Shown in pieces: positions 1-7,484 of a stretch of 28,981 nucleotides of DNA. A program made the translations under genes and the position numbers. The DNA is from a virus: the IMG/VR virus record IMGVR_UViG_3300017697_000071, positions 1 through 28,981 of that record. One strand, 5' to 3'. The notes under the pieces are model-generated. The model did not search any database, was not told the DNA's origin, and saw only the letters and a program-made list of their open reading frames with translations. Position 1 is the first letter of the stretch. Each line of letters begins with the position of its first letter.

Positions 1-1341
1 ATAGGAGCCGACAACAGCCAACAAGCACTGGTCGTCTCGCAAATCAAAGACGCTACAAAGGGAACGAGATACCGTTTAGAGAACCTCAAAGGTCGCAGTC
101 TCAATGAAATAGGCTTCACCGACAAAGCCATCCATTTTGCTCAAAAAGTGGGCGTGGGTTTGCGAACATCCGATTTGGCCGCTCGTGTTGCAAAAGCCAA
201 CACCAGTTCTATCAACGGTGTGAGGGCAAGAGCACCCAGTGTTACATTCTTGGCTCAAGACTTCTATGGGGTTGAGGCTTATACTGCACTACGCCACTTG
301 TCAAAGCATGACGGCTACAGTCCGAGAACAGACCGATTCGGTAATGTCTGCTATTTCCCTCAAAACCAAATCGAAAGGGAATACTTTGTAGGTGAAAACC
401 GTGTATTAGGAGGCTCTCTTGATGAATCCAATGAGAACACTCCGAACAGAGTAGTAGTAAGAGGCGAATCTATTGCTTTGAACCATGATAACACTGTCCA
501 AGTAGATGACTTTGGTCGTCAATCAAACGGCGTGAACGAGATACCGGGAGGTATACATGCCCCAACTGCAATAACAAAGGCGAGTGCTAAGTCGATAGGG
601 CGTAAAATGCTTAGAATGGCTAAGAACGCAACTGGTAGTCGCAAGTTGAAGGATGTAGTATCGGCCAGTAACATGCACCCCGGCGACTTGGTTTCTTACC
701 AAACAAGAACAGACAACGAGCGTTATGTTTTACTCGGTAGTAACATTGATGTCAATGCGAGAACTGCTGAACTTCATGTCAATTCGGTAGATGTAACACT
801 TGAGGATGTATTACAAAGGTTTCAAGAAACTGATGTAAGCGGTAACTTACAAGTCAATGAAGAAAGGAATAGGCAGTTCTCTGTCGAAGAGTTCAGCACC
901 TCTTTTGGCTTTAAGTTCAAAGTTACTTGGCAGATTTCACAGAGAGCGGACATGAACAGAGGAGTAGGCTTCAATCTCGGATTAAGTCGTAGAAACACTA
1001 TCAACGGCTCGTTAAGGTTGAAAAGCACAGGAGTCCTCATCAATAACGGTTCGGGCTATGCTATAGGGACTACTTCTTTTACAGTCGACGGGACATCGGC
1101 ATCGAGCACATTCGGAACTGATAACCAAGCCGTTTACACCTCAAGCGGTAATAAATTAGGACACATACATCTCGCATCTATAGGCTCGACTACAGTTGTC
1201 ATCAAATCAGCAAGTGTGCATCCTGTAGAAGACAATGAAGAGTTGTTCATACTCTCCACTGACAGTTTCCCCGAAGCCCGTAATAACCACCTAAAAATTG
1301 GCTTGGTTCACAGTAACTATTCAAGGAGAAGGAGAGGATGA
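1..1341 (+). CDS. Putative tail/baseplate hub-like virion protein (5' truncated)
   Basis: The reading frame is open from base 1, so the gene begins outside the window; 446 residues are visible up to the TGA at 1339-1341. The middle part (frame positions about 400-720) reads like phage late-control-D/tail-hub proteins: a segment with VVVRGESIAL, then an acidic stretch, an Ala/Lys-rich helix, and a beta turn HPGDLVSYQ close to the usual 'l-x-PGd' element. The C-terminal third is rich in Ser, Thr, Gly and Asn, as in beta-structured virion proteins. The next gene starts 1 nt after the stop, and two more virion-like genes follow, so this is probably the end of a structural operon. The tail-hub reading is an inference from sequence style. 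It could be another baseplate or adhesin subunit. I am confident it is a real gene but not of its function. Confidence 0.6.
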   Translation: MGADNSQQALVVSQIKDATKGTRYRLENLKGRSLNEIGFTDKAIHFAQKVGVGLRTSDLAARVAKANTSSINGVRARAPSVTFLAQDFYGVEAYTALRHLSKHDGYSPRTDRFGNVCYFPQNQIEREYFVGENRVLGGSLDESNENTPNRVVVRGESIALNHDNTVQVDDFGRQSNGVNEIPGGIHAPTAITKASAKSIGRKMLRMAKNATGSRKLKDVVSASNMHPGDLVSYQTRTDNERYVLLGSNIDVNARTAELHVNSVDVTLEDVLQRFQETDVSGNLQVNEERNRQFSVEEFSTSFGFKFKVTWQISQRADMNRGVGFNLGLSRRNTINGSLRLKSTGVLINNGSGYAIGTTSFTVDGTSASSTFGTDNQAVYTSSGNKLGHIHLASIGSTTVVIKSASVHPVEDNEELFILSTDSFPEARNNHLKIGLVHSNYSRRRRG

Positions 1342-1342
1342 T

Positions 1343-1699
1343 ATGCCATTATTAAACGAAGGAACGAGATTTTTAATTGACACGCTAAAGAGCCGAATTA
1401 ACGAGGTAGTCTTTGGGTTTGACGGAACGATTGCCACCCAACAAGACGGTGGCATAGGTAATCCTGCTGTAGTCGTCACACCTACAGTAAGAGTCGTCGA
1501 TGACAACTCGCTGGTAGTGGAGGCTAAACTTGCTCTCGATGTAGCATTTAATCGCCCTTTGAAAGAAGTCGTTATACGGTATAAGAATCCAAGCGACTCT
1601 ACTGATACTACCGATTTCATGAGATACACCTATAACGCAATCGAGAAAGGCAGTAACAACGAGATACAATTTTCAGCATTGATTGAGGTGACAGTATGA
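1343..1699 (+). CDS. Small putative tail/baseplate protein, 118 aa
   Basis: I place the start at the ATG at 1343 (MPLLNEGTRF) rather than the upstream ATG at 1298, because a strong purine-rich ribosome-binding site (AAGGAGAAGGAGAGG) lies just before 1343 and overlaps the end of the preceding gene. The protein is mostly alternating hydrophobic/polar residues with many Val and Thr, which suggests beta-sandwich structure, and it ends in a strand (QFSALIEVTV). No cysteine pairs, signal peptide or membrane segment is visible. It shares the ATGA junction at 1696 with the next gene. Position between a hub-like protein and a fibre-like protein suggests a tail or baseplate component. I do not recognise the family. 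Confidence 0.6.
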   Translation: MPLLNEGTRFLIDTLKSRINEVVFGFDGTIATQQDGGIGNPAVVVTPTVRVVDDNSLVVEAKLALDVAFNRPLKEVVIRYKNPSDSTDTTDFMRYTYNAIEKGSNNEIQFSALIEVTV

Positions 1700-2895
1700 C
1701 GAATCCAACAGCAGGGCACACGAGCGCAACAGGTATGGGTGCTAATGCCCAAGGTTTGAGAGACGGAGACGGACTTACAAGTCCAAGTCTTACCAATGTA
1801 TACTCAGCCTTACATGGTAACGGCATCATGAGACTGGGTGATGGAGCAAGAGGAGACTCGCTAAGAAACAGTATCATCCCCAACACACCGGGATTCATCG
1901 AAGTAGGTAGTAGCACCGGTCAACTGCAAGTCTACGGAGGCTATTGCGTAATCGACGGAGCAATGTATAAATTCGCAGGAGGCCCCGGTTCAAGTGAAAC
2001 CTTCACTGTCGGAACCACAGGAGGCGGTGCTAATCACAGTGGCGACCTTCCCAGTGTTCCCAGTTCAACCAGCGATGTGTTTGTGGTTGTCTACCTTGTA
2101 GGTAGAAACACTCCGGAGGCTCACCTCATGTATGAGATGGGGACACCGGCATCACCTGCCAGTGGCACTCCGCTCCTGCCAAACCGATTCTTGTCGACGC
2201 CGAGTATCACAGGTAACACTGATGCTAATCACCAACATACAGTCATAGCGGTAGTTCGATACTCAATGACAGGTGGAGCGGCTAATGTAACTGCTTCGCT
2301 GAACGCCGCGCCTACATTCCACGACAGAAGAACATACATCCGAACATCCCCTTTATACCTCACACCAATGACAAAGGGCGCAATTGGCAATGTGGTTACA
2401 TCAAACGCTCTTACTGACTTAGACGCTTTCTTTGCCAGTCCCGAAGACGGAGACTTTGGTGGTAGTACCTTCGGAGCAATATGGCAAAGTCATAGAGAAG
2501 ACAAGGCAGGTGCGAAGCATGGAGTCATCTATGCCTCAACCCCTAAGAATCTCAACACTACGCCTGTAACTGACACGCATGTGCTTGGTCCTAATCGACT
2601 TGAAGTCATAACAACAGGTGCCGATGTAACCTTCACCTTCGACCAAGGTAACATATGGATTGTTACGACTGATGCCCACAGGAAAATAAATCCAACAGGT
2701 ACATTCCCAGCAGGTCATGTTGTCGAGATATACCATAAGGCTGGCTCTCACACACTCCACTTTGATTCTACCAGCGGTGGGCACAGCACGAGCACCAAAA
2801 TAAATGTAGAAGTATCACTCAACGACTACGGTAAGTTTGTCTATGATGGTGCCAATTGGCATAAACTGGACCTACATGCGGTGGCTACCTCATGA
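1696..2895 (+). CDS. Putative tail fibre/virion surface protein, 399 aa
   Basis: Translationally coupled to the preceding gene (ATGA overlap) and to the next one (ATGA at 2892). The sequence is rich in Gly, Thr, Ser, Asn and His and poor in Lys and Cys. The N-terminus (GHTSATGMGANAQGLRDGDG) is low-complexity and glycine-rich. It is followed by beta-rich stretches (GQLQVYGGYCVIDGAMYKF, HVVEIYHKAGSHTLHF). Such composition is typical of phage fibres and collar or baseplate surface proteins. Near the C-terminus the pattern of short strands separated by Gly/Asp/Asn turns could be a receptor-binding domain. No catalytic motif is seen. Role in virion attachment is inferred from composition and neighbours only. 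Confidence 0.55.
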   Translation: MTNPTAGHTSATGMGANAQGLRDGDGLTSPSLTNVYSALHGNGIMRLGDGARGDSLRNSIIPNTPGFIEVGSSTGQLQVYGGYCVIDGAMYKFAGGPGSSETFTVGTTGGGANHSGDLPSVPSSTSDVFVVVYLVGRNTPEAHLMYEMGTPASPASGTPLLPNRFLSTPSITGNTDANHQHTVIAVVRYSMTGGAANVTASLNAAPTFHDRRTYIRTSPLYLTPMTKGAIGNVVTSNALTDLDAFFASPEDGDFGGSTFGAIWQSHREDKAGAKHGVIYASTPKNLNTTPVTDTHVLGPNRLEVITTGADVTFTFDQGNIWIVTTDAHRKINPTGTFPAGHVVEIYHKAGSHTLHFDSTSGGHSTSTKINVEVSLNDYGKFVYDGANWHKLDLHAVATS

Positions 2896-3149
2896 GCAAG
2901 TTTGTTGATGCGCTTAAAGACAAGTGCGAGAACTGTAATCGTCTCGTTTTGCCGCTCACTATTGCTGGTAACTACATCAGTGGCGAGAAGGCGGTCATAC
3001 ACCAGTGCCCGTTCTGCAACTACTTGCGTTTACACGGTCAACTCGGATTCAAGGGCGAACGCAAGCGCAAGGCCAAGCCTGTTGCTAAAATTACAGGCGG
3101 TCGCTTGTCTCGCTATCTACGCAAAAAGGCTGAGAAACTCAAGCAGTAA
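2892..3149 (+). CDS. Small zinc-ribbon protein, 85 aa
   Basis: Starts at the ATG in the ATGA overlap with the fibre-like gene. It carries two CxxC knuckles about 30 residues apart (CENC near residue 12 and CPFC near residue 40), the classic four-cysteine zinc-ribbon layout. A very basic tail follows (GERKRKAKPVAK...RYLRKKAEKLK) that could bind nucleic acid. It ends the rightward operon and overlaps, tail to tail, the leftward gene ending at 3139. A regulatory or nucleic-acid-binding role is likely, but the precise function is unknown. Confidence 0.65.
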   Translation: MSKFVDALKDKCENCNRLVLPLTIAGNYISGEKAVIHQCPFCNYLRLHGQLGFKGERKRKAKPVAKITGGRLSRYLRKKAEKLKQ

Positions 3150-3627
3150 TTTCTTGCTTCATTATACCGCCACCCGGATATTCACCGGATAGCGTAGCAG
3201 TTGGGTTTTCTTTGCACATTTTCATCAGTGTAATCAAGGCGTTTACATTATTGACTAAACATGGTTGAATGTTGACCTCCCCACTGTCCCCGGAGAAGGT
3301 GTCGCTTTCTCTATTATTTATTACGGCTTGGATTGCTTGGGCAGTATCGGATAAAGTATACACTAAGTTTGATATTTCCGGCTTGAAAAATGCACTCGCA
3401 ATGCGTATGTATTCGCCATAATAGCACCCTTCGTCGATTTCACCATGTCCTTCTGCAACCAGTAATTCTTCGTTCAAAACTTCAATAAAATCATTTAACT
3501 GTTCTTGCTGTTGCTGTTTGACAGTCATACTAAAGTATGTTCTCTCTTCATCCGGGGATGGAATTGACTTTACAATCATTCCATGTATATTTCGGGTATT
3601 CTTTTCTTTAGGCTGTTCTCTTTCCAT
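3139..3627 (-). CDS. Hypothetical acidic protein, 162 aa
   Basis: No family recognised. The frame also allows an ATG at 3642 (five residues earlier). I prefer 3627 because GGAG sits 9 nt upstream of it, while the ATG at 3642 has no properly spaced ribosome-binding site. The N-terminus is charged and Gln/Glu-rich, with a run of Gln (KQQQQEQLNDFIEVLNEEL) that should be helical. The remainder looks alpha-helical with amphipathic segments (SNLVYTLSDTAQAIQAVINN, NNVNALITLMKMC) and a Gly-rich end. No membrane segment or Cys cluster is visible. Its last 11 bases overlap the convergent zinc-ribbon gene. It is the last gene of the leftward block and lies downstream of the tRNA, with an inverted-repeat region in its leader. 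Confidence 0.55.
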   Translation of the reverse strand: MEREQPKEKNTRNIHGMIVKSIPSPDEERTYFSMTVKQQQQEQLNDFIEVLNEELLVAEGHGEIDEGCYYGEYIRIASAFFKPEISNLVYTLSDTAQAIQAVINNRESDTFSGDSGEVNIQPCLVNNVNALITLMKMCKENPTATLSGEYPGGGIMKQEITA

Positions 3628-3638
3628 GGGTTCTCTCT

Positions 3639-3666
3639 CCATACCTTTCCGTATGGTGTCCCATAC
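3639..3666. promoter_or_regulatory. Alternating inverted half-sites in the leader of the 162-aa gene
   Basis: Three 6-bp half-sites alternate in orientation: CCATAC (3639-3644), GTATGG (3651-3656), CCATAC (3661-3666). The middle copy can pair with either neighbour (loops of 6 and 4 nt), giving two mutually exclusive hairpins in the leftward transcript. One of these would cover the GGAG ribosome-binding site at 3637-3640. The same sites could be an operator for a dimeric repressor. The arrangement is seen directly; the function is inferred. Confidence 0.4.
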
Positions 3667-3716
3667 TTAAGGATGACATAGAGTAAAAAGAGCATAGCGC
3701 ACTATATTTGAGTAAA

Positions 3717-3788
3717 CGGGCATAACAGGAGTCGAACCCGTATCACCGGCTTAGAAGGCCAGTATGCTATCCATTACACCATATGCCC
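3717..3788 (-). tRNA. tRNA-Arg (anticodon UCU)
   Basis: Read on the minus strand, a full cloverleaf folds by eye. The 7-bp acceptor is GGGCATA/TATGCCC. The D arm carries the GG pair in AATGGATA. The anticodon stem is CTGGC/GCCGG with loop CTTCTAA, giving anticodon TCT. The variable loop is 4 nt. The T arm is ACGGG/CCTGT with loop TTCGACT. The discriminator base is G and no CCA is encoded (TTT follows), as is common in archaea. No intron is seen. It begins 8 bases after the thermosome stop codon, so it is probably cut out of the same transcript. It would read AGA codons, which are common in this window. Confidence 0.92.
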
Positions 3789-3796
3789 AGTGAATA

Positions 3797-5293
3797 TCAC
3801 TCGGTTTTCTTGCCGATGATGTCATCAATGCGAAGAATACTGATTGATACCTCGCTTGCGGACTGAATCGCTTGCTTAACCAAGCCAAGAGGCTCGTAAA
3901 CCGACTGAGATAGCATAGAACAAGCCCCGCCGTTCTCAATGTCCGGTCCACTGTCGGTATTACCCGATTTATGCTCGTTTCTAAGCGTTAAAATGGTATC
4001 GAGGGGGTCATGGCCTGCGTTTTCCGCAATAGTAGCAGGGATAGACTCCAATGCGTCAGCGAAAGCGTCAATTGCCATCTGTTCACGACCTCCTGCCTCT
4101 GCCGCTCGTGAGCGGAGATGGAGTGCGGCGTTGAGATAGGATGAGCCGCCACCTGCTACGACCTTACCACTGTTATGAGCGAGACAGACGACACCGAGAG
4201 CGTCTTCAAAGCCACGCTCAGTCTCATCGAGGGTTTGCTTGGTAGCACCTCTTAGTATAAGAGTAGTAACCTCACCTTTACCTTTGACGACGACATATTT
4301 CATGTCGCCTATCTGTTTGCATTCAACATCACAAGCAACTGCCTCAGTGAGGTCGTCGGGACTATGACATACAGCAGTGCCAAGTAACTTGGACAGAGCA
4401 GTCATGTCGCTTTCCGGTATACGGTGAACGAGTGATATGTTTTGTCGTGCAAGTGTAGCCGCAACAACTTCGTTGACGGTATCTCTTACAAAGACAACAC
4501 CGCCTTCGGGGAGTAGATTGATTACCGCTTCGGCTTTTTCGACCCATTGCTCACGGCCCGACTGACGCTTGTATTGCTGGTATTCATTCGCAGACGACAA
4601 ACTCAATTGGATATTGTCATCGCTTTTGCTGTCGCTGAGGTCGGTGTTGAGTAGAATTGCCTTACCTACAGGCTTGAGTGGCATTGCAGGGAGCGTGAAC
4701 TCCTTATGCAATACTACACCGGAGAAGCAAGACGAGTCGTCTAAACTACCACCGGGTTGACAAAGAACACGGATGCGCTCATACTCGCCACCGGCAGTCT
4801 TGACTGCTTCGACGCATAGTTCGCTGACATGCTCGATGCTGGATTCTAACGCTTTGCCTGTAATTGATGTCTTGGCGACATTAGCGAGGTGTTCCTTCGC
4901 TTCTATAGACAGTGATTCGATGTGCTCAGTTGCCCATCTCGATGCCTTGCGGTAACCTCTACAGATGATATTAGCATGTAGTCCTTTGTTAAACAGGAGT
5001 TCGCTGTTACCCAGTAGTTCTCCTGCCAGCACCACTGTGCTTGTCGTTCCATCGTAGCACATGTTCTCTTGAGTGTTTGCCGCTTCGACGACCATTTTCG
5101 CCGCAGGGTGAGTGATGTCTAATTCTTGAAGAATAGTTGCACCATCGTTTGTTACGATGACATTACCTCCACCATCGACCATCATTTTGTCCATACCCAT
5201 AGGTCCAAGGGTCGTTTTAACTGTGTTTACTGCTCGCTTGGCCGCTCGTATGTTATGCACTACTGCCGCCGTGTTACCTTCATTTTCATTCAT
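3797..5293 (-). CDS. Thermosome subunit (group II chaperonin), virus-encoded
   Basis: ATP-dependent ring chaperonin of the archaeal thermosome/CCT family, acting in the cytoplasm to fold proteins. Recognisable elements in order: TLGPMGMDKM (residues 28-37), NDGATIL (49-55), DGTTSTVVLAGELL (81-94) with the catalytic Asp, apical-domain phrases near the middle (LHKEFTLPAMPLKPVGKAILL), VVAGGGSSYLNAAL, AENAGHDPLD, and the family-ending ILRIDDII. At 498 residues it is about 40-50 shorter than cellular thermosomes (roughly 540-550), lacking part of the N-terminal arm and the GGM-type tail. In the nucleotide loop the usual GDGTT reads YDGTT, a Gly-to-Tyr change next to the conserved Asp. It could form homomeric rings or join host rings. 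A purine-rich ribosome-binding site precedes the ATG. The family call is secure. Confidence 0.95.
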   Translation of the reverse strand: MNENEGNTAAVVHNIRAAKRAVNTVKTTLGPMGMDKMMVDGGGNVIVTNDGATILQELDITHPAAKMVVEAANTQENMCYDGTTSTVVLAGELLGNSELLFNKGLHANIICRGYRKASRWATEHIESLSIEAKEHLANVAKTSITGKALESSIEHVSELCVEAVKTAGGEYERIRVLCQPGGSLDDSSCFSGVVLHKEFTLPAMPLKPVGKAILLNTDLSDSKSDDNIQLSLSSANEYQQYKRQSGREQWVEKAEAVINLLPEGGVVFVRDTVNEVVAATLARQNISLVHRIPESDMTALSKLLGTAVCHSPDDLTEAVACDVECKQIGDMKYVVVKGKGEVTTLILRGATKQTLDETERGFEDALGVVCLAHNSGKVVAGGGSSYLNAALHLRSRAAEAGGREQMAIDAFADALESIPATIAENAGHDPLDTILTLRNEHKSGNTDSGPDIENGGACSMLSQSVYEPLGLVKQAIQSASEVSISILRIDDIIGKKTE

Positions 5294-5305
5294 ATCTCTC
5301 TCTCC

Positions 5306-5914
5306 TCACCAGTCTACTTCAAACTCTTTCACATCGCCTGTATGTCGACATCTCGCTTTCACAAAGCCTTCATTCATACCATGTTCCCATAGTTCATATA
5401 CCAGTTGAGCGTCTTTTAGGCAGTATTCTGCCACTTTGTCATGATTACCTTTACGCCATTCAATGGGCGCATCATGGCTGTTCATGAGTTTTCCTTTGTT
5501 AAGAGTGTGAAAGCATGCATCCGAAAGGGGAACTGCATGACCTATAATGGACTTGAGTAAGGCGGAGGTGTCAAAGACCTGCTCTTCGGACTTTGCCATA
5601 ATGTCTCCGGCTGTCCAGCAATCTAATGCGTCTCGGATAATAGGTAAGTCAAACATTTTGAGATTATGACCGAGAACCATACCGCCATCGGACACATGCT
5701 TAGCCAAGTCTTCACCGATTGTTTTAGGATGAAGAGGCTTGACATTGGTTCCTTCGGGTAGATACTTTGACACGCTTTCGTTAGCGTAAACAACCCCTTC
5801 TTCGCCGTCCCATGTGGCTACAACAGTAGGCTCAAACAAATGCGTTTGTCCAAACCCACCTATTTCATGAGACATGTTTTTGGTTTCTATATCCAGTGCT
5901 AACATTTTCTTCAT
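5306..5914 (-). CDS. Stand-alone DEDD-family 3'-5' exonuclease, 202 aa
   Basis: RNase H-like (DnaQ/PolB-exo type) 3'-5' exonuclease. All three motifs are visible: Exo I D8-I-E10 in MLALDIETK; Exo II GHNLKMFDLP with N84 and D89; Exo III YCLKDAQL with Y164 and D168. These supply the four acidic metal ligands, and the spacing and length match a bare exonuclease domain without polymerase. It would remove 3' ends, either as a trans-acting proofreader for the viral polymerase or in recombination and end trimming. It overlaps the upstream 49-aa gene by ATGA (5911-5914) and ends 12 nt before the thermosome ATG. The exonuclease fold is confident; DNA versus RNA as substrate is not visible from the sequence. 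Confidence 0.85.
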   Translation of the reverse strand: MKKMLALDIETKNMSHEIGGFGQTHLFEPTVVATWDGEEGVVYANESVSKYLPEGTNVKPLHPKTIGEDLAKHVSDGGMVLGHNLKMFDLPIIRDALDCWTAGDIMAKSEEQVFDTSALLKSIIGHAVPLSDACFHTLNKGKLMNSHDAPIEWRKGNHDKVAEYCLKDAQLVYELWEHGMNEGFVKARCRHTGDVKEFEVDW

Positions 5915-6060
5915 TTAATATAAGCCTCCATCATAAACTTGCATCCGTCGCATAAGCAGACCATTTTATTCAAATGCTGACCCACTATGAAACCTCCGAT
6001 GTCTTTGCCTAATTCGCTTTTACATATTACACATTCGGTATACCAAAACGATTCTTTCAC
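5911..6060 (-). CDS. Tiny zinc-finger protein, 49 aa (GTG start)
   Basis: Short gene filling what would otherwise be a gap. It starts at GTG 6060 inside a GTGA overlap with the upstream ATPase stop (6057-6059) and ends in an ATGA overlap with the exonuclease start, so both ends are translationally coupled. The product has two cysteine pairs, CVIC (residues 10-13) and CLCDGC (35-40), separated by a Gly-rich stretch, consistent with one zinc ribbon. Precise junctions on both sides and the paired cysteines are the reasons I regard it as real. Function is unknown; a nucleic-acid-binding or adaptor role is a guess. Confidence 0.75.
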   Translation of the reverse strand: MKESFWYTECVICKSELGKDIGGFIVGQHLNKMVCLCDGCKFMMEAYIK

Positions 6061-7484
6061 GCCTTACCACCCTTCTTCTTGAAATCATCATTGATTCGGA
6101 TAAAGACTCTCGTCCCTTCTCTTGTATCACTGAACATCTCTGTGCCGTAAGTATTGTATTTGTCGTTGACTGACGCATAACTGCTGTAGTTTGCCAGTTT
6201 TCCAAAGTTATTCATTACTTCTTTCTTCTTTGCCCAACCAAAACCACGAGTGTCATCGAAGTCAAACAGTTCAGCCTTTTTGTAAGCATCATGCCAAAAG
6301 CCTTGCATTTTGTTACGCTCGCTGGCTCCAGCACCGATATTGACTTCGGATTCAAGCCACTGAACGAGGTTTTTATACAGGTCGAAGAGTATTTCTTTAG
6401 CCATGTCGATATGGTCTCCACGGACAACCCATGTGCCTTCTATGATAGCGAGGTGGTGAGCGAGGATATTGGTGTAGTTCTGTAATCCCATGATAAACGA
6501 GGAACAAATACCTTGTTTGTCGGGACTCATGGTCTCTACTACGCTGTAGTATTCGTCAATCGCTGAAATCAATGCAGGTTTGTATGACTCATCGGGTCGG
6601 AACATTTGACGCATGAGTCCCATGACTACAGTCTCTTGGTCGTCTTCGTGCATTTCGTCCCATTCGATAGGAGCGATACCGCTCATATCCAAGACTCGTC
6701 GTTTGAGTGTCTTTTGAACATCCTTGAAGAAGTCGGTAATGTCGTCAAACGGAACATCAAACTGAACATCACTGTAAACTGCCTCTGCTAATTCATGGTT
6801 GATAGCCTGTTTCATTTCAAGCGTCCAGTGCCTCCAGTATGTAAGAACTCGCTGAAAAATACCTTTGTCCAATACATGCTCTTTGATACCCTTTGGAGGA
6901 TAAGTGGTAATCCAAAGGGACACTTCGGATTTGATAGTGAATGTGTCTCTTGCCATGTTCTTGGTGATACGATTTCTACCTGTCCCTGCTGAGTTCAAAG
7001 CGGACTGCAAGAACAAAGTCGTGCTTTCGTTGTATTGACCCGTCTTGAGGATAACGCTACCTTCGTCAAAGTTGAGTCCTTTTCTACCGGCGAGAATACC
7101 TTCTCTTACTATTTGAGGGGCATCTCTTGGGGCCCCATCATGGTCGGGGTCGGGAATAAGAGTACCTATGAGTGCGGCATCGTTACCGCTGTTATAATCC
7201 ATAGTGTTTAGGTCGGAGCCTTCAAGCACTTTCTCAATGACTTGATACGCCGCTGACTTACCTGTTCGGGTGTCTTGAATCCAAAACATGTTTACTCTTG
7301 GGTCAAGGTTACTACCGCCCACAGGTATTCTTACATACGGTATCACTGCTTGACCGAGTATGTAAAAGAATGATATTAAGCCCGGTATTTCGTTGTTCTT
7401 ACTCACCTCATTGAAGTGCTCAAGGTAACCCTTGAGAATCGGGTATTTATGCACGCACTCGTAATTATCCGCTCTGTGTTCCAT
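6057..7484 (-). CDS. P-loop ATPase, probable AAA+ replicative helicase (MCM/DUF3987-like)
   Basis: 475-residue NTPase. A Walker A-like loop reads QDTRTGKSAAY (about residues 69-79), with Gln replacing the usual first Gly but GKS intact. Walker B is GLNFDEG with the Asp-Glu pair. A sensor-1-like strand reads SLWITTYPP, and GIFQRVLTYWR may supply the arginine finger. An alpha-helical region and a small basic domain (KKKEVMNNFGKLA...) follow, possibly a winged helix. It sits between the XPF-like nuclease and the DEDD exonuclease, near the primase, and no other replicative helicase candidate occurs in the window. It is therefore the best candidate for the virus's replication-fork helicase. The ATPase call is solid; the MCM-like assignment is inference. 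Confidence 0.7.
   Translation of the reverse strand: MEHRADNYECVHKYPILKGYLEHFNEVSKNNEIPGLISFFYILGQAVIPYVRIPVGGSNLDPRVNMFWIQDTRTGKSAAYQVIEKVLEGSDLNTMDYNSGNDAALIGTLIPDPDHDGAPRDAPQIVREGILAGRKGLNFDEGSVILKTGQYNESTTLFLQSALNSAGTGRNRITKNMARDTFTIKSEVSLWITTYPPKGIKEHVLDKGIFQRVLTYWRHWTLEMKQAINHELAEAVYSDVQFDVPFDDITDFFKDVQKTLKRRVLDMSGIAPIEWDEMHEDDQETVVMGLMRQMFRPDESYKPALISAIDEYYSVVETMSPDKQGICSSFIMGLQNYTNILAHHLAIIEGTWVVRGDHIDMAKEILFDLYKNLVQWLESEVNIGAGASERNKMQGFWHDAYKKAELFDFDDTRGFGWAKKKEVMNNFGKLANYSSYASVNDKYNTYGTEMFSDTREGTRVFIRINDDFKKKGGKA

Noticed and set aside
2902-3192. Alternative-frame ORF over the zinc-ribbon gene
   Set aside because: Low-complexity Ser/Ala/Arg translation and no coupling, while the other frame has CxxC pairs and an ATGA start.
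3717-3788. tRNA gene as a viral integration (att) site
   Set aside because: No integrase gene, no duplicated tRNA 3' end and no change in gene content across the tRNA; viral genes lie on both sides.
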